Positions 54,225 through 63,640 of a DNA stretch of 64,000 bases are shown in pieces (the first letter of the stretch is position 1; every line of letters begins with the position of its first letter). The notes beneath the pieces are model-generated. The model was given only the letters and a program-made list of their open reading frames with translations. It was not told the origin of the DNA and searched no databases. The stretch comes from Streptomyces sp. NBC_00775. GTDB lineage: Bacteria > Actinomycetota > Actinomycetes > Streptomycetales > Streptomycetaceae. The position numbers were made by a program, and so were the translations under genes. The stretch is from positions 8,184,001-8,248,000 of the forward strand of contig NZ_CP108938.1 of the NCBI RefSeq assembly GCF_036347135.1. The letters run 5' to 3'.

Positions 54225-54995
54225 CTACTCCCAGCGGAAGAACTTCCCCGCGGCTCCCAGGCCGACCACCGCCCACACGGCCAGGATCCCGAGGTCGCCC
54301 CACGGCATCCCCGCCCCGTGCTGAAGGACATCCCGCAGCCCGTCCGAGAGCGCCGAGATCGGCAGGAGACCGAGGACGTCCTGGGCGCCGGAGGGGAACT
54401 TGTCCATGGGGACGATCACACCGCCGCCGACCAGCAGGAGCAGAAAGACCAGGTTGGCGGCGGCCAGGGTCGCCTCGGCCTTCAGCGTGCCCGCCATCAG
54501 CAGGCCGAGGCCCGAGAAGGCTGCCGTGCCGAGGATCAGCAGGAGCAGTACGGCGAGGGGGTTGCCGTGCGGTGACCAGCCCAGGGCGAAGGCGATCACC
54601 GTCAGCAGGACGATCTGGAGGGCCTCCGTGACCAGCACGGATGCCGTCTTCGCGGTCATCAGGCCCCAGCGGGGGAGCGGCGAGGCGGCGAGCCGCTTCA
54701 GGACGCCGTAGCGCCGCTCGAAACCCGTGGCGATCGCCTGGCCCGTGAACGCCGTCGACATCACGGCGAGCGCCAGGATGCCGGGGGTCAGGAAGTCGAC
54801 CGCCTCGCCCTTGCCCGTGTCGACGATGTCGACCGAGCTGAACAGCACGAGCAGCAGCGTCGGGATGACGACCGTCAACAGGAGCTGCTCGCCGTTGCGG
54901 AGGAGCATCCTCGTCTCGAAGGCGGCCTGCGCCGCGATCATGCGGGGCAGGGGGGCCGCACTGGGCTTCGGGGTGTACGTACCGGCGATGGTCAC
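54225..54995 (-). CDS. ABC-2 type transporter permease
   Basis: 256 residues from GTG 54995, overlapping the upstream ATPase stop by 4 bp. Six transmembrane helices in the ABC-2 layout (LLLTVVIPTLLLVLFSSVDI, GILALAVMSTAFTGQAIATGFERRYGVLKRLAASPLPRWGL, AVLLLLILGTAAFSGLGLLMAG, LVFLLLLVGGGVIVP, DVLGLLPISALSDGLRDVL). The FERRYGVLKRLAASPL motif is typical of drug/polysaccharide-type exporters. This ATPase-permease pair next to ctaA is a conserved actinobacterial neighbourhood, suggesting a link to cytochrome biogenesis, but this is inference. Confidence 0.92.
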   Translation of the reverse strand: MTIAGTYTPKPSAAPLPRMIAAQAAFETRMLLRNGEQLLLTVVIPTLLLVLFSSVDIVDTGKGEAVDFLTPGILALAVMSTAFTGQAIATGFERRYGVLKRLAASPLPRWGLMTAKTASVLVTEALQIVLLTVIAFALGWSPHGNPLAVLLLLILGTAAFSGLGLLMAGTLKAEATLAAANLVFLLLLVGGGVIVPMDKFPSGAQDVLGLLPISALSDGLRDVLQHGAGMPWGDLGILAVWAVVGLGAAGKFFRWE

Positions 54996-55915
54996 GAACG
55001 CAGCTCCTTGCCGGTCAGTTCGAGGAAGACGTCTTCAAGAGTGTGGCGTTCGACCGAGATCTTCTCCGGCATCACCCCGTGCTGCGCGCACCAGGACGTC
55101 ACCGTCGCCAGCAGCTGGGGATCGACCTTGCCGCCCACCCGGTAGGCGCCCGGCGTCAGCTCGGCGGCCGTGGAGTCGGCCGGGAGGGCCTTCAGCAGGG
55201 ACCCGACGTCGAGCCCGGGGCGGCCGGTGAAGCGCAGGGTGTTCTCGGCGCCGCCGCGGCACAGCTCCTCGGGCGAGCCCTGGGCGATGACCTTGCCGGC
55301 GTCGATGATCGCGACGTCGTCGGCGAGCTGTTCGGCCTCGTCCATGTAGTGCGTGGTGAGGATGACGGAGACGCCGTCGCCGCGCAGATCGCGGACCAGG
55401 TCCCAGGTCGCGTGCCGGGCCTGCGGGTCGAGGCCCGCGGTCGGCTCGTCGAGGAAGACCAGTTCGGGGCGGCCGACCACGGCCATCGCCAGCGCGAGGC
55501 GCTGCTGCTGGCCGCCGGAGAGGCGCCGGTAGGTGGTGCGGCCGCAGCTGCCCAGGCCGAGCCGCTCGATGAGCGCGTCCACGTCCAGGGGGTGGGCGTG
55601 GAGCTTCGCGACATGCCGGAGCATCTCGTCGGCGCGGGCGCCCGAGTAGACGCCGCCGGACTGGAGCATCACGCCGATGCGGGAGTGCAGTTCCGCGGAC
55701 TGTCTCGCCGGGTCGAGGCCCAGGACGCGCACCGTGCCGGAGTCCGGCTTCCGGTACCCCTCGCAGGTCTCGACCGTGGTCGTCTTGCCCGCGCCATTGG
55801 GCCCGAGTACGGCGGTGATTCCCGCCTTGGCCGCCAGGTCGAGGCCGTCCACCGCGGTCTTCGTGCCGTACCGCTTCACCAGTGCCTGGACCTGGACCAC
55901 GGGCTCGCTTCGCAT
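54992..55915 (-). CDS. ABC-2 type transporter ATPase
   Basis: 307 residues from ATG 55915 (MRSEPVVQVQALVKRYGTKT). Walker A GPNGAGKTTTVETCEG, Q-loop IGVMLQSGGVYSGA, signature LSGGQQQRLALAMAVVGRPELVFLDEPTAGLDPQARH, switch His in ILTTHYMDEAEQLADDVAII, and a ~90-residue C-terminal DrrA-like domain (VERHTLEDVFLELTGKELRS). It pairs with the overlapping permease. The aac(3)-like gene lies upstream with 11 bp between, possibly co-transcribed. Confidence 0.95.
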   Translation of the reverse strand: MRSEPVVQVQALVKRYGTKTAVDGLDLAAKAGITAVLGPNGAGKTTTVETCEGYRKPDSGTVRVLGLDPARQSAELHSRIGVMLQSGGVYSGARADEMLRHVAKLHAHPLDVDALIERLGLGSCGRTTYRRLSGGQQQRLALAMAVVGRPELVFLDEPTAGLDPQARHATWDLVRDLRGDGVSVILTTHYMDEAEQLADDVAIIDAGKVIAQGSPEELCRGGAENTLRFTGRPGLDVGSLLKALPADSTAAELTPGAYRVGGKVDPQLLATVTSWCAQHGVMPEKISVERHTLEDVFLELTGKELRS

Positions 55916-55926
55916 GAGGCGCAAGT

Positions 55927-56763
55927 CTAAGGACGCCGTCGAGGTGCGGGGGCGCCGGGGGCCGCATCCACGTACTGGTCCCGTGGCCGGTGCAGCGCCA
56001 GCCAGCGCTCCGCGTACGCCACCGCGTCGGCCACCGGGAACAGCCGTGCGTCGGCCGCGCCCACCTTGCCCCGTACGACGGGACGGTCCCGCTCGAAGTC
56101 GGAGCCGAGCTCGTCGAAGCGGTCGGAGGTGATCGATATCTCCCGCACCACTTCCCAGCCCGTCGGGGAGGGGCGTCCCACCTCGACGACGGGCGACGGA
56201 ACGCGGTACTCGGCCAGGTGGAAGCTCGTGCAGGTGCCGTAGCCGGCACCGAGCAGCAGGATCCGGGCGCCGTCGGCCTCCAGACGGGCCAGCGGGCTGC
56301 GCTCGCCGAGCCGGCAGTCGGGCGCGTGGCCCTCGATGACCGCCGCCGCGCGCGGGCCGAGCGCCGCGAACGAGGTCTCCGGGTGCGCGCTGCGCAGGGC
56401 GCCGGGCCAGTTCCGTACGGTCTCCGGGATCACGCCGACCCTCCGGGAGGGCGTCACCCGGGGGTCGTACGCGGGCATCGTCGCCCGGATGGTCGACCAC
56501 CACTCCTCGGGCACGGGCGGATTGCTCCACAGTGCCGGATCGGAGAGTTCTCCGGACTGGGTCGGGACCACCAGAGTGCCGTCGGGGCCCAGGGCGTCGA
56601 GCAGTCCCTGGACGACGGCGACCGGGCCGCCGTTGACCCACCCCAGGGCGCTCAGGGAGGAGTGCACGAGAAGCGTTTCTCCTGGCTGTACGCCCAGCGA
56701 GAGAAGGTGTGCGGCGACGGTGTCCCGAGTGACGAGTGGGCCGGTCGGTGGGGGTGTCGGCAT
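55927..56763 (-). CDS. Aminoglycoside N(3)-acetyltransferase-like protein
   Basis: 278 residues from ATG 56763 (MPTPPPTGPLVTRDTVAAHL). AAC(3)/YokD-family features: TLLVHSSLSALGWVNGGPVAVVQGLLDALG, LVVPTQSGELSDP, the conserved HPETSFAALGPRA and ILLLGAGYGTCTSFHLAEYR. The family uses acetyl-CoA to acetylate the 3-amino group of aminoglycosides; many chromosomal members have unknown native substrates. It is divergent from sufR and reads into the ABC-2 pair. Confidence 0.88.
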   Translation of the reverse strand: MPTPPPTGPLVTRDTVAAHLLSLGVQPGETLLVHSSLSALGWVNGGPVAVVQGLLDALGPDGTLVVPTQSGELSDPALWSNPPVPEEWWSTIRATMPAYDPRVTPSRRVGVIPETVRNWPGALRSAHPETSFAALGPRAAAVIEGHAPDCRLGERSPLARLEADGARILLLGAGYGTCTSFHLAEYRVPSPVVEVGRPSPTGWEVVREISITSDRFDELGSDFERDRPVVRGKVGAADARLFPVADAVAYAERWLALHRPRDQYVDAAPGAPAPRRRP

Positions 56764-56837
56764 GGTCCGGCAGTCTCCCCGAGAGCCGGGCGGCGCGCCA
56801 CCCAATTGATCGATCAAAGATCATTTCCCCAGGTCAC

Positions 56838-56853
56838 CTTAGGTATACCTAAG
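56838..56853. promoter_or_regulatory. 16-bp perfect palindrome upstream of sufR
   Basis: CTTAGGTATACCTAAG, 71 bp before the sufR start in the 161-bp divergent region. The half-site TTAGGT/ACCTAA resembles DtxR/IdeR (DmdR) iron boxes but with a shorter centre, so it may be a SufR or iron-repressor operator controlling the suf operon. Confidence 0.6.
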
Positions 56854-56924
56854 TGATGCACGGCACCGTCCACCCCTCAGGACGCGGCTTGTCAGGCTCT
56901 GAGGAATTACGCAACAATGGCGTT

Positions 56925-57659
56925 GTGAAAAACGTTCGCGAGGCTCGGGAGACCCCCACGGGGACCCCGCAGGAGGAACTCACGACCGGGGAGCGCTCGA
57001 CGCGCAACCGGGTCGCGCGGTCCATCCTGGACCACGGCCCCTCGACCGTCACCGACCTCGCGGGACGACTGGGCCTGACCCCGGCCGCCGTACGCCGTCA
57101 TCTCGACGTACTCGTCGCCGACGAGGTCGTGGAAGCACGTGAGCAGCGGGTCTACGGAGCGCGTACGCGCGGCCGTCCCGCCAAGGTGTTCGCCCTGACC
57201 GACTGCGGCCGCGACGCCTTCGACCAGTCCTACGACAAGCTCGCCGCGGACGCGCTGCGCTGGATCGCGGCGCGCGAGGGCGGGGACGAGGCCGTCGTCG
57301 CCTTCGCCCGCGCCAGGATGGCTGCCCAGGCCGACGCGTACCGCAAGGCCGTCGAAGCCGCCGCCCCCGAGGAGCGCACCGAAGCGCTGGCCAAGGCCTT
57401 GAGCGTGGACGGGTACGCTGCTACGGCGCGTAACGCACCGGTTGGTGAGCAGCTCTGCCAGCACCACTGCCCGGTCGCCCATGTCGCCGAGCAGTTCCCG
57501 CAGCTGTGCGAGGCGGAGACCGAGATCTTCTCCCAGCTGCTCGGCACCCATGTCCAGCGGCTGGCCACCATCGCCCACGGCGATGGCGTATGCACCACGT
57601 TTATCCCCAAGACCACACATAACGCATCTGCAAGCACCGCCGGGAGGAACCCCGCATGA
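56925..57659 (+). CDS. sufR: SufR, Fe-S-sensing repressor of the suf operon
   Basis: 244 residues from GTG 56925 ([20 protein letters not shown]). N-terminal winged HTH ([45 protein letters not shown], wing [12 protein letters not shown]), and a C-terminal region with cysteines Cys178, Cys182, Cys195 and Cys223 ([17 protein letters not shown]), suitable for binding a [4Fe-4S] or [2Fe-2S] cluster. The family represses suf genes when cluster-loaded. ATGA overlap with sufB makes it the first gene of the operon and autoregulated. Confidence 0.9.
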   Translation: MKNVREARETPTGTPQEELTTGERSTRNRVARSILDHGPSTVTDLAGRLGLTPAAVRRHLDVLVADEVVEAREQRVYGARTRGRPAKVFALTDCGRDAFDQSYDKLAADALRWIAAREGGDEAVVAFARARMAAQADAYRKAVEAAAPEERTEALAKALSVDGYAATARNAPVGEQLCQHHCPVAHVAEQFPQLCEAETEIFSQLLGTHVQRLATIAHGDGVCTTFIPKTTHNASASTAGRNPA

Positions 57660-59080
57660 CGCTCCCCATCGAGGAGACTGCCCACCCTGAGCTCGAGGGT
57701 CTGGGCACGTACGAATACGGCTGGGCCGACTCCGACGTGGCCGGTGCCTCTGCCAAGCGCGGTATCAACGAGGACGTCGTCCGCGACATCTCCGGGAAGA
57801 AGTCCGAGCCGGAGTGGATGACCAAGCTCCGCCTCAAGGGCCTGCGCCTTTTCGAGAAGAAGCCCATGCCGAACTGGGGCTCGGACCTCTCCGGCATCGA
57901 CTTCGACAACATCAAGTACTTCGTGCGCTCCACGGAGAAGCAGGCGGAGTCCTGGGAGGACCTGCCCGAGGACATCAAGAACACGTACGACAAGCTCGGC
58001 ATCCCGGAGGCGGAGAAGCAGCGCCTCGTCGCCGGTGTCGCGGCCCAGTACGAGTCCGAGGTCGTCTACCACCAGATCCGCGAGGACCTGGAGGAGCAGG
58101 GTGTCATCTTCCTCGACACCGACACCGCTCTGAAGGAGCACCCGGAGCTCTTCAAGGAGTACTTCGGCACGGTCATCCCGGTCGGCGACAACAAGTTCGC
58201 GTCGCTGAACACCGCCGTGTGGTCCGGTGGCTCCTTCATCTACGTGCCGAAGGGCGTGCACGTCGAGATCCCGCTCCAGGCCTACTTCCGTATCAACACG
58301 GAGAACATGGGCCAGTTCGAGCGGACGCTGATCATCGTCGACGAGGACGCCTACGTCCACTACGTCGAGGGTTGTACGGCCCCGATCTACAAGTCGGACT
58401 CCCTGCACTCCGCGGTCGTCGAGATCATCGTGAAGAAGGGCGCCCGCTGCCGCTACACGACCATCCAGAACTGGTCGAACAACGTCTACAACCTGGTCAC
58501 CAAGCGCGCCGTGGCGTACGAGGGCGCGACCATGGAGTGGATCGACGGCAACATCGGTTCCAAGGTCACCATGAAGTACCCGGCCGTCTACCTGATGGGC
58601 GAGCACGCCAAGGGCGAGACCCTGTCCATCGCCTTCGCGGGCGAGGGCCAGCACCAGGACGCCGGCTCCAAGATGGTCCACATGGCGCCGAACACGTCGT
58701 CGAACATCGTGTCGAAGTCCGTGGCGCGCGGTGGCGGTCGTACGTCGTACCGCGGTCTCGTCGAGATCGGCGAGGGCGCTCACGGCTCCAAGTCGAACGT
58801 GCTGTGCGACGCGCTGCTCGTCGACACCATCTCCCGCTCCGACACGTACCCGTACGTGGACGTCCGCGAGGACGACGTGTCCATGGGCCATGAGGCGACC
58901 GTCTCCAAGGTCAGCGACGACCAGCTCTTCTACCTGATGAGCCGGGGCATGACCGAGTTCGAGGCGATGGCGATGATCGTGCGCGGCTTCGTCGAGCCGA
59001 TCGCCAAGGAGCTGCCCATGGAGTACGCCCTTGAGCTCAACCGGCTGATCGAGCTGCAGATGGAAGGCGCGGTCGGTTAA
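57656..59080 (+). CDS. sufB: SufB, Fe-S cluster assembly scaffold
   Basis: 474 residues. It forms the SufBCD scaffold on which sulfur and iron are assembled. Conserved regions: [67 protein letters not shown] (conserved Cys), and the C-terminal [48 protein letters not shown] and [21 protein letters not shown]. No intein is present, unlike in mycobacterial SufB. It is followed at 61 bp by sufD. Confidence 0.98.
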   Translation: MTLPIEETAHPELEGLGTYEYGWADSDVAGASAKRGINEDVVRDISGKKSEPEWMTKLRLKGLRLFEKKPMPNWGSDLSGIDFDNIKYFVRSTEKQAESWEDLPEDIKNTYDKLGIPEAEKQRLVAGVAAQYESEVVYHQIREDLEEQGVIFLDTDTALKEHPELFKEYFGTVIPVGDNKFASLNTAVWSGGSFIYVPKGVHVEIPLQAYFRINTENMGQFERTLIIVDEDAYVHYVEGCTAPIYKSDSLHSAVVEIIVKKGARCRYTTIQNWSNNVYNLVTKRAVAYEGATMEWIDGNIGSKVTMKYPAVYLMGEHAKGETLSIAFAGEGQHQDAGSKMVHMAPNTSSNIVSKSVARGGGRTSYRGLVEIGEGAHGSKSNVLCDALLVDTISRSDTYPYVDVREDDVSMGHEATVSKVSDDQLFYLMSRGMTEFEAMAMIVRGFVEPIAKELPMEYALELNRLIELQMEGAVG

Positions 59081-59141
59081 GACCGGTCTTCCGTAAGCAG
59101 CTAGCGAATTCCGACGTAGGAAAGAGAGCAGACCGACAGCC

Positions 59142-60323
59142 ATGGCTGAGGCTCAGAACATCCCGGTGGGGTCCACCACCGCCGGACAGATCGCGGTGGC
59201 CGCCGAGTCGACCGTCGCCACGCGCATGAGCGCGCCCCCGTCCTTCGACGTGGCGGACTTCCCCGTCCCCCACGGCCGCGAGGAGGAGTGGCGGTTCACC
59301 CCGCTGGAGCGCCTGCGCGGGCTGCACGACGGCACCGCGGTCGCCACCGGCGACGGCGTGAAGGTCGGCATCGAGGCGCCCGAGGGCGTCATCGTGGAGA
59401 CCGTCGGCCGTGACGACGCCCGGCTCGGCAAGGCCGGCACCCCGGTGGACCGCATCGCCGCCCAGGCGTACTCGGCGTTCGAGAAGGCCGGTGTCGTCAC
59501 CGTCCCCAAGGAGACGGTGCTCACCGAGCCGATCCGTATCGCCGTGCACGGCGAGGGCGGGGTCGCCTACGGCCACCAGGTCGTGGAGCTCGGAGCCTTC
59601 GCCGAGGCCGTCGTCGTCATCGACCACACCGGTGACGCCGTACTCGCCGCCAACGTCGACTACATCCTCGGCGACGGCGCCAAGCTCACCGTCGTCTCCG
59701 TCCAGGACTGGGACGACAAGGCCGTGCACGTCGGCCAGCACAACGCGCTGATCGGCCGCGACGCCACCTTCAAGTCGTTCGTGGTCACCTTCGGCGGCGA
59801 CCTCGTACGCCTCCACCCGCGCGTCGCCTACGCCGGCACCGGTGGCGAGGCCGAGCTCTTCGGCCTGTACTTCACGGACGCCGGCCAGCACCAGGAGCAC
59901 CGTCTCCTCGTCGACCACAACACCCCGCACTGCAAGTCGAACGTCGCCTACAAGGGCGCGCTCCAGGGCGAGGGCGCCCACGCGGTGTGGATCGGCGACG
60001 TCCTCATCGAGGCCAAGGCCGAGGGCACGGACACGTACGAGATGAACCGCAACCTGGTTCTGACCGACGGCGCCCGCGTCGACTCCGTGCCGAACCTGGA
60101 GATCGAGACCGGCGAGATCGTCGGCGCCGGACACGCCTCCGCGACCGGCCGCTTCGACGACGAGCAGCTCTTCTATCTGATGGCCCGCGGCATCCCCGCC
60201 GACGAGGCCCGCCGTCTGGTGGTCCGCGGCTTCTTCGCCGAGCTGGTCCAGCAGATCGGTGTCGCCGACATCCAGGAGCGCCTTCTCGTCAGGATCGACG
60301 AGGAGCTGGAGGCGTCGGTCTGA
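59142..60323 (+). CDS. sufD: SufD, Fe-S cluster assembly protein
   Basis: 393 residues from ATG 59142. The paralogue of SufB completes the SufBC2D complex. Conserved DFPVPHGREEEWRFTPLERL near the N-terminus, LGDGAKLTVVSVQDWDDKAVHVG in the beta-helix core, LLVDHNTPHCKSNVAYKGAL with the conserved His, and FDDEQLFYLMARGIPADEARRLVVRGFFAELV at the C-terminus. Its stop overlaps by one base (TGATG) the start of the ferredoxin gene. Confidence 0.97.
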   Translation: MAEAQNIPVGSTTAGQIAVAAESTVATRMSAPPSFDVADFPVPHGREEEWRFTPLERLRGLHDGTAVATGDGVKVGIEAPEGVIVETVGRDDARLGKAGTPVDRIAAQAYSAFEKAGVVTVPKETVLTEPIRIAVHGEGGVAYGHQVVELGAFAEAVVVIDHTGDAVLAANVDYILGDGAKLTVVSVQDWDDKAVHVGQHNALIGRDATFKSFVVTFGGDLVRLHPRVAYAGTGGEAELFGLYFTDAGQHQEHRLLVDHNTPHCKSNVAYKGALQGEGAHAVWIGDVLIEAKAEGTDTYEMNRNLVLTDGARVDSVPNLEIETGEIVGAGHASATGRFDDEQLFYLMARGIPADEARRLVVRGFFAELVQQIGVADIQERLLVRIDEELEASV

Positions 60324-60652
60324 TGACTGCCTCGTCGACGTTCCTACGCGCCTGTGGGCTGAGCGAGCTGGAAGAGGACACCCCGAAGAGGGTGGAACTC
60401 GACGGCACGCCGGTCTCGGTCGTGAAGACCGAGGGGGAGGTGTTCGCGATCAACGACATCTGCTCGCACGCGAACGTCTCGCTCTCCGAGGGCGAGGTGG
60501 AGGACTGCCAGATCGAGTGCTGGCTGCACGGCTCCGCGTTCGACCTCCGCACCGGCAAGCCGTCCGGTCTTCCCGCGACGCGCCCCGTCCCCGTATACCC
60601 CGTAAAGATCGAAGGGGACGACGTACTCGTCTCCCTCACCCAGGAGTCCTGA
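60323..60652 (+). CDS. Rieske-type ferredoxin within the suf operon
   Basis: 109 residues from ATG 60323. Single Rieske [2Fe-2S] domain: ligands in CSHANVSLSEG (Cys, His) and CWLHGSAFDLRTG (Cys, His), without the extra disulfide cysteines, so it is of the soluble NirD/dioxygenase-ferredoxin type. Its place between sufD and sufC is usual in actinobacteria, suggesting it feeds electrons to, or is a target of, the Suf machinery. Confidence 0.93.
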   Translation: MTASSTFLRACGLSELEEDTPKRVELDGTPVSVVKTEGEVFAINDICSHANVSLSEGEVEDCQIECWLHGSAFDLRTGKPSGLPATRPVPVYPVKIEGDDVLVSLTQES

Positions 60653-60659
60653 GGAACCC

Positions 60660-61424
60660 ATGGCAACGCTTGAAATCCACGACCTGCACGTCACCGTCGA
60701 GGCCGACAACGCCACGAAGGAGATCCTCAAGGGCGTCGACCTGACCGTGAAGCAGGGCGAGACGCACGCCATCATGGGCCCCAACGGCTCCGGCAAGTCG
60801 ACCCTCGCCTACTCCCTCGCGGGCCACCCCAAGTACACGATCACCGGCGGCACCGTCACCCTCGACGGCGAGAACGTCCTGGAGATGTCCGTCGACGAGC
60901 GCGCCCGCGCGGGCCTGTTCCTGGCGATGCAGTACCCGGTCGAGGTCCCCGGCGTCTCGGTCTCCAACTTCCTGCGTACGTCCGCCACGGCGATCCGCGG
61001 CGAGGCCCCCAAGCTGCGTACCTGGGTCAAGGAGGTCAAGGAGACCATGGAGCGCCTCTCCATGGACCCCGCCTTCGCCGAGCGCAACGTGAACGAGGGC
61101 TTCTCCGGCGGTGAGAAGAAGCGCCACGAGATCCTTCAGCTGGAGCTCCTCAAGCCGAAGATCGCGATCCTCGACGAGACCGACTCCGGCCTGGACGTCG
61201 ACGCCCTGCGCATCGTCTCCGAGGGCGTCAACCGCGTTCGCGAGACCGGCGAGGTCGGCACCATGCTGATTACGCACTACACGCGCATCCTGCGCTACAT
61301 CAAGCCCGACTTCGTCCACGTCTTCTCCGCCGGCCGTATCGTCGAGTCCGGCGGCGCCGAGCTCGCCGACAAGCTGGAGAACGAGGGCTACGAGGCTTAC
61401 ACGAAGGGTGGCGTATCCGCGTGA
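60660..61424 (+). CDS. sufC: SufC, Fe-S assembly ATPase
   Basis: 254 residues from ATG 60660 with GAGGAA upstream. ABC-type ATPase of the SufBCD complex, cytosolic. Walker A MGPNGSGKSTLAYSLAG, SufC-specific LFLAMQYPVEVPGVSVSNFLR, signature NEGFSGGEKKRHEILQLELLKPKIAILDETDSGLDVDAL, and switch His in MLITHYTRIL. It overlaps sufS by 4 bp. Confidence 0.98.
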   Translation: MATLEIHDLHVTVEADNATKEILKGVDLTVKQGETHAIMGPNGSGKSTLAYSLAGHPKYTITGGTVTLDGENVLEMSVDERARAGLFLAMQYPVEVPGVSVSNFLRTSATAIRGEAPKLRTWVKEVKETMERLSMDPAFAERNVNEGFSGGEKKRHEILQLELLKPKIAILDETDSGLDVDALRIVSEGVNRVRETGEVGTMLITHYTRILRYIKPDFVHVFSAGRIVESGGAELADKLENEGYEAYTKGGVSA

Positions 61425-62677
61425 CGCAGCTGCCGGGCCTCCTCGACACCGAGGCGATCCGCAAGGACTTCCCCATCCTGGACCGCCTGGTCCACGACGG
61501 TAAGAAGCTTGTGTACCTGGACAACGCGGCGACTTCGCAGAAGCCGCGCCAGGTACTGGACGCCCTCAGTGGCTACTACGAGCGCTACAACGCCAACGTC
61601 CACCGCGGTGTGCATGTGCTCGCCGAGGAGGCCACGGCGCTGTACGAGGGCGCGCGCGACAAGGTCGCCGCGTTCATCAACGCGCCGAGCCGCGACGAGG
61701 TGATCTTCACCAAGAACGCCTCCGAGTCGCTCAACCTCGTGGCCAACATGCTGGGCTGGGCCGACGAGCCCTACCGCGTGGACCACGAGACCGAGATCGT
61801 CATCACGGAGATGGAGCACCACTCCAACATCGTGCCGTGGCAGCTGCTCTCGCAGCGCACGGGCGCGAAGCTGAAGTGGTTCGGCCTGACCGACGACGGC
61901 CGTCTCGACCTCTCGAACATCAACGAGATCATCACGGAGAAGACGAAGATCGTCTCCTTCGTGCTGGTGTCGAACATCCTGGGCACCGTGAACCCGGTCG
62001 AGGCGATAGTGCGCCGCGCCCAGGAGGTCGGCGCCCTGGTCCTGATCGACGCCTCGCAGGCCGCGCCGCACATGCCGATGGACGTCCAGGCCCTCCAGGC
62101 CGACTTCGTGGCCTTCACCGGCCACAAGATGTGCGGTCCGACGGGCATCGGCGTCCTCTGGGGCCGCCAGGAGCTGCTCGAGGACCTGCCGCCGTTCCTC
62201 GGCGGCGGCGAGATGATCGAGACCGTGTCGATGCACTCGTCGACGTACGCCCCGGCACCGCACAAGTTCGAGGCCGGCACCCCGCCGATCGCGCAGGCGG
62301 TCGGTCTCGGCGCGGCGATCGACTATCTGACCTCGATCGGCATGGACAAGATCCTCGCCCACGAGCACGCGCTCACCGAGTACGCGGTGAAGCGGCTCCT
62401 GGAGGTCCCGGACCTGCGGATCATCGGCCCGACCACGGCCGAGGACCGCGGCGCGGCGATCTCGTTCACGCTGGGTGACATCCACCCGCACGACGTGGGC
62501 CAGGTCCTGGACGAGCAGGGCATCGCGGTCCGGGTCGGCCACCACTGCGCCCGCCCGGTCTGCCTGCGCTACGGAATTCCTGCGACCACGCGAGCGTCGT
62601 TCTATCTGTACTCCACGCCGGCCGAGATCGACGCACTGGTCGACGGCTTGGAGCACGTCCGGAATTTCTTCGGCTGA
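61421..62677 (+). CDS. sufS: SufS cysteine desulfurase
   Basis: 418 residues from GTG 61421. PLP enzyme that releases sulfur from cysteine for the scaffold. YLDNAATSQKPRQVLDAL, NVHRGVHVLAEEAT, the PLP-Lys in VAFTGHKMCGPTGIGVLWG, and the catalytic Cys in RVGHHCARPVCLRYGI. The catalytic-loop form is class II (SufS/CsdA). SufU follows and would accept the persulfide. Confidence 0.97.
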   Translation: MTQLPGLLDTEAIRKDFPILDRLVHDGKKLVYLDNAATSQKPRQVLDALSGYYERYNANVHRGVHVLAEEATALYEGARDKVAAFINAPSRDEVIFTKNASESLNLVANMLGWADEPYRVDHETEIVITEMEHHSNIVPWQLLSQRTGAKLKWFGLTDDGRLDLSNINEIITEKTKIVSFVLVSNILGTVNPVEAIVRRAQEVGALVLIDASQAAPHMPMDVQALQADFVAFTGHKMCGPTGIGVLWGRQELLEDLPPFLGGGEMIETVSMHSSTYAPAPHKFEAGTPPIAQAVGLGAAIDYLTSIGMDKILAHEHALTEYAVKRLLEVPDLRIIGPTTAEDRGAAISFTLGDIHPHDVGQVLDEQGIAVRVGHHCARPVCLRYGIPATTRASFYLYSTPAEIDALVDGLEHVRNFFG

Positions 62678-62691
62678 GGAGCGGCTGAGAC

Positions 62692-63156
62692 GTGAAGCTT
62701 GATTCGATGTACCAGGAAGTCATCCTGGACCACTACAAGCACCCGCACGGGCGGGGCTTGCGGGATGGCGATGCCGAGGTGCACCACGTCAACCCGACGT
62801 GCGGCGACGAGATCACGCTGCGCGTGAAGTACGACGGCGAGCGGATCGCGGACATCTCGTACGAGGGCCAGGGCTGCTCCATCAGCCAGGCCTCGGCCTC
62901 CGTGCTCAACGAGCTCCTGGTCGGCAAGGACCTGGCCGAGGGGCAGAAGATCCAGGAGACCTTCCTGGAGCTGATGCAGTCCAAGGGCCGGATCGAGCCC
63001 GACGACGCGATGGAGGAGGTGCTGGAGGACGCGGTCGCGTTCGCCGGTGTCTCCAAGTACCCGGCCCGGGTGAAGTGCGCTCTCCTGAGCTGGATGGCGT
63101 GGAAGGACGCGACGGCCCAGGCTCTGGGCGAGAGCGCCGAGAGGAAGACGGCATGA
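62692..63156 (+). CDS. sufU: SufU, zinc-dependent sulfur-transfer protein
   Basis: 154 residues from GTG 62692 (MKLDSMYQEVILDHYKHPHG). IscU-fold with three Cys and Asp: NPTCGDEITL, GQGCSISQAS and RVKCALLSW, plus the ~18-residue insertion typical of SufU rather than IscU. It accepts sulfur from SufS; SufE is absent. ATGA overlap with the next gene. Confidence 0.95.
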   Translation: MKLDSMYQEVILDHYKHPHGRGLRDGDAEVHHVNPTCGDEITLRVKYDGERIADISYEGQGCSISQASASVLNELLVGKDLAEGQKIQETFLELMQSKGRIEPDDAMEEVLEDAVAFAGVSKYPARVKCALLSWMAWKDATAQALGESAERKTA

Positions 63157-63491
63157 GCGAGAACGAGACCTTGACGACGAAGCCGGCCTCGGAGGAAGAA
63201 CTCCGCGAGGCGCTGTACGACGTCGTCGACCCCGAACTGGGCATCGACGTCGTCAACCTCGGCCTCATCTACGGCATTCACATCGACGACGCGAACATCG
63301 CGACGATCGACATGACCCTGACGTCCGCGGCCTGCCCGCTCACCGACGTCATCGAGGACCAGGCCAAGTCCGCCACGGACGGCCTTGTCAACGAGCTCCG
63401 CATCAACTGGGTCTGGATGCCGCCGTGGGGTCCGGACAAGATCACGGACGACGGTCGCGAGCAGCTTCGGGCGCTCGGCTTCAACGTCTGA
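63153..63491 (+). CDS. SufT-like (MIP18/DUF59) Fe-S assembly factor
   Basis: 112 residues from ATG 63153. The MIP18/PaaD core is visible: EEELREALYDVVDPELGIDVVNLGLIYGI, MTLTSAACPLTDVIEDQAKSA (conserved Cys) and INWVWMPPWGPDKITDDGREQLRALGF. It acts in maturation of Fe-S targets. Last gene of the suf operon, followed by a terminator. Confidence 0.93.
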   Translation: MSENETLTTKPASEEELREALYDVVDPELGIDVVNLGLIYGIHIDDANIATIDMTLTSAACPLTDVIEDQAKSATDGLVNELRINWVWMPPWGPDKITDDGREQLRALGFNV

Positions 63492-63506
63492 GTCCTCTGT
63501 ACTGCC

Positions 63507-63543
63507 CGTGGGGCCCCGGTGCTGTGTGCACCGGGGCCCCACG
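63507..63543 (+). terminator. Suf operon terminator
   Basis: 16-bp perfect stem (63507-63522 / 63528-63543) with a 5-nt loop, 15 bp after the last stop. Likely also functions for the convergent gene at the window edge. Confidence 0.9.
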
Positions 63544-63640
63544 TCGTCGTCGGCACTCGGTGTGCTTCACGCACTGATCCGGCGGGGGCGCGGCCTTCGA
63601 GGGTTTCCGGCTCGTCCGGGGGCCGGTGAACCCTCGGGGT

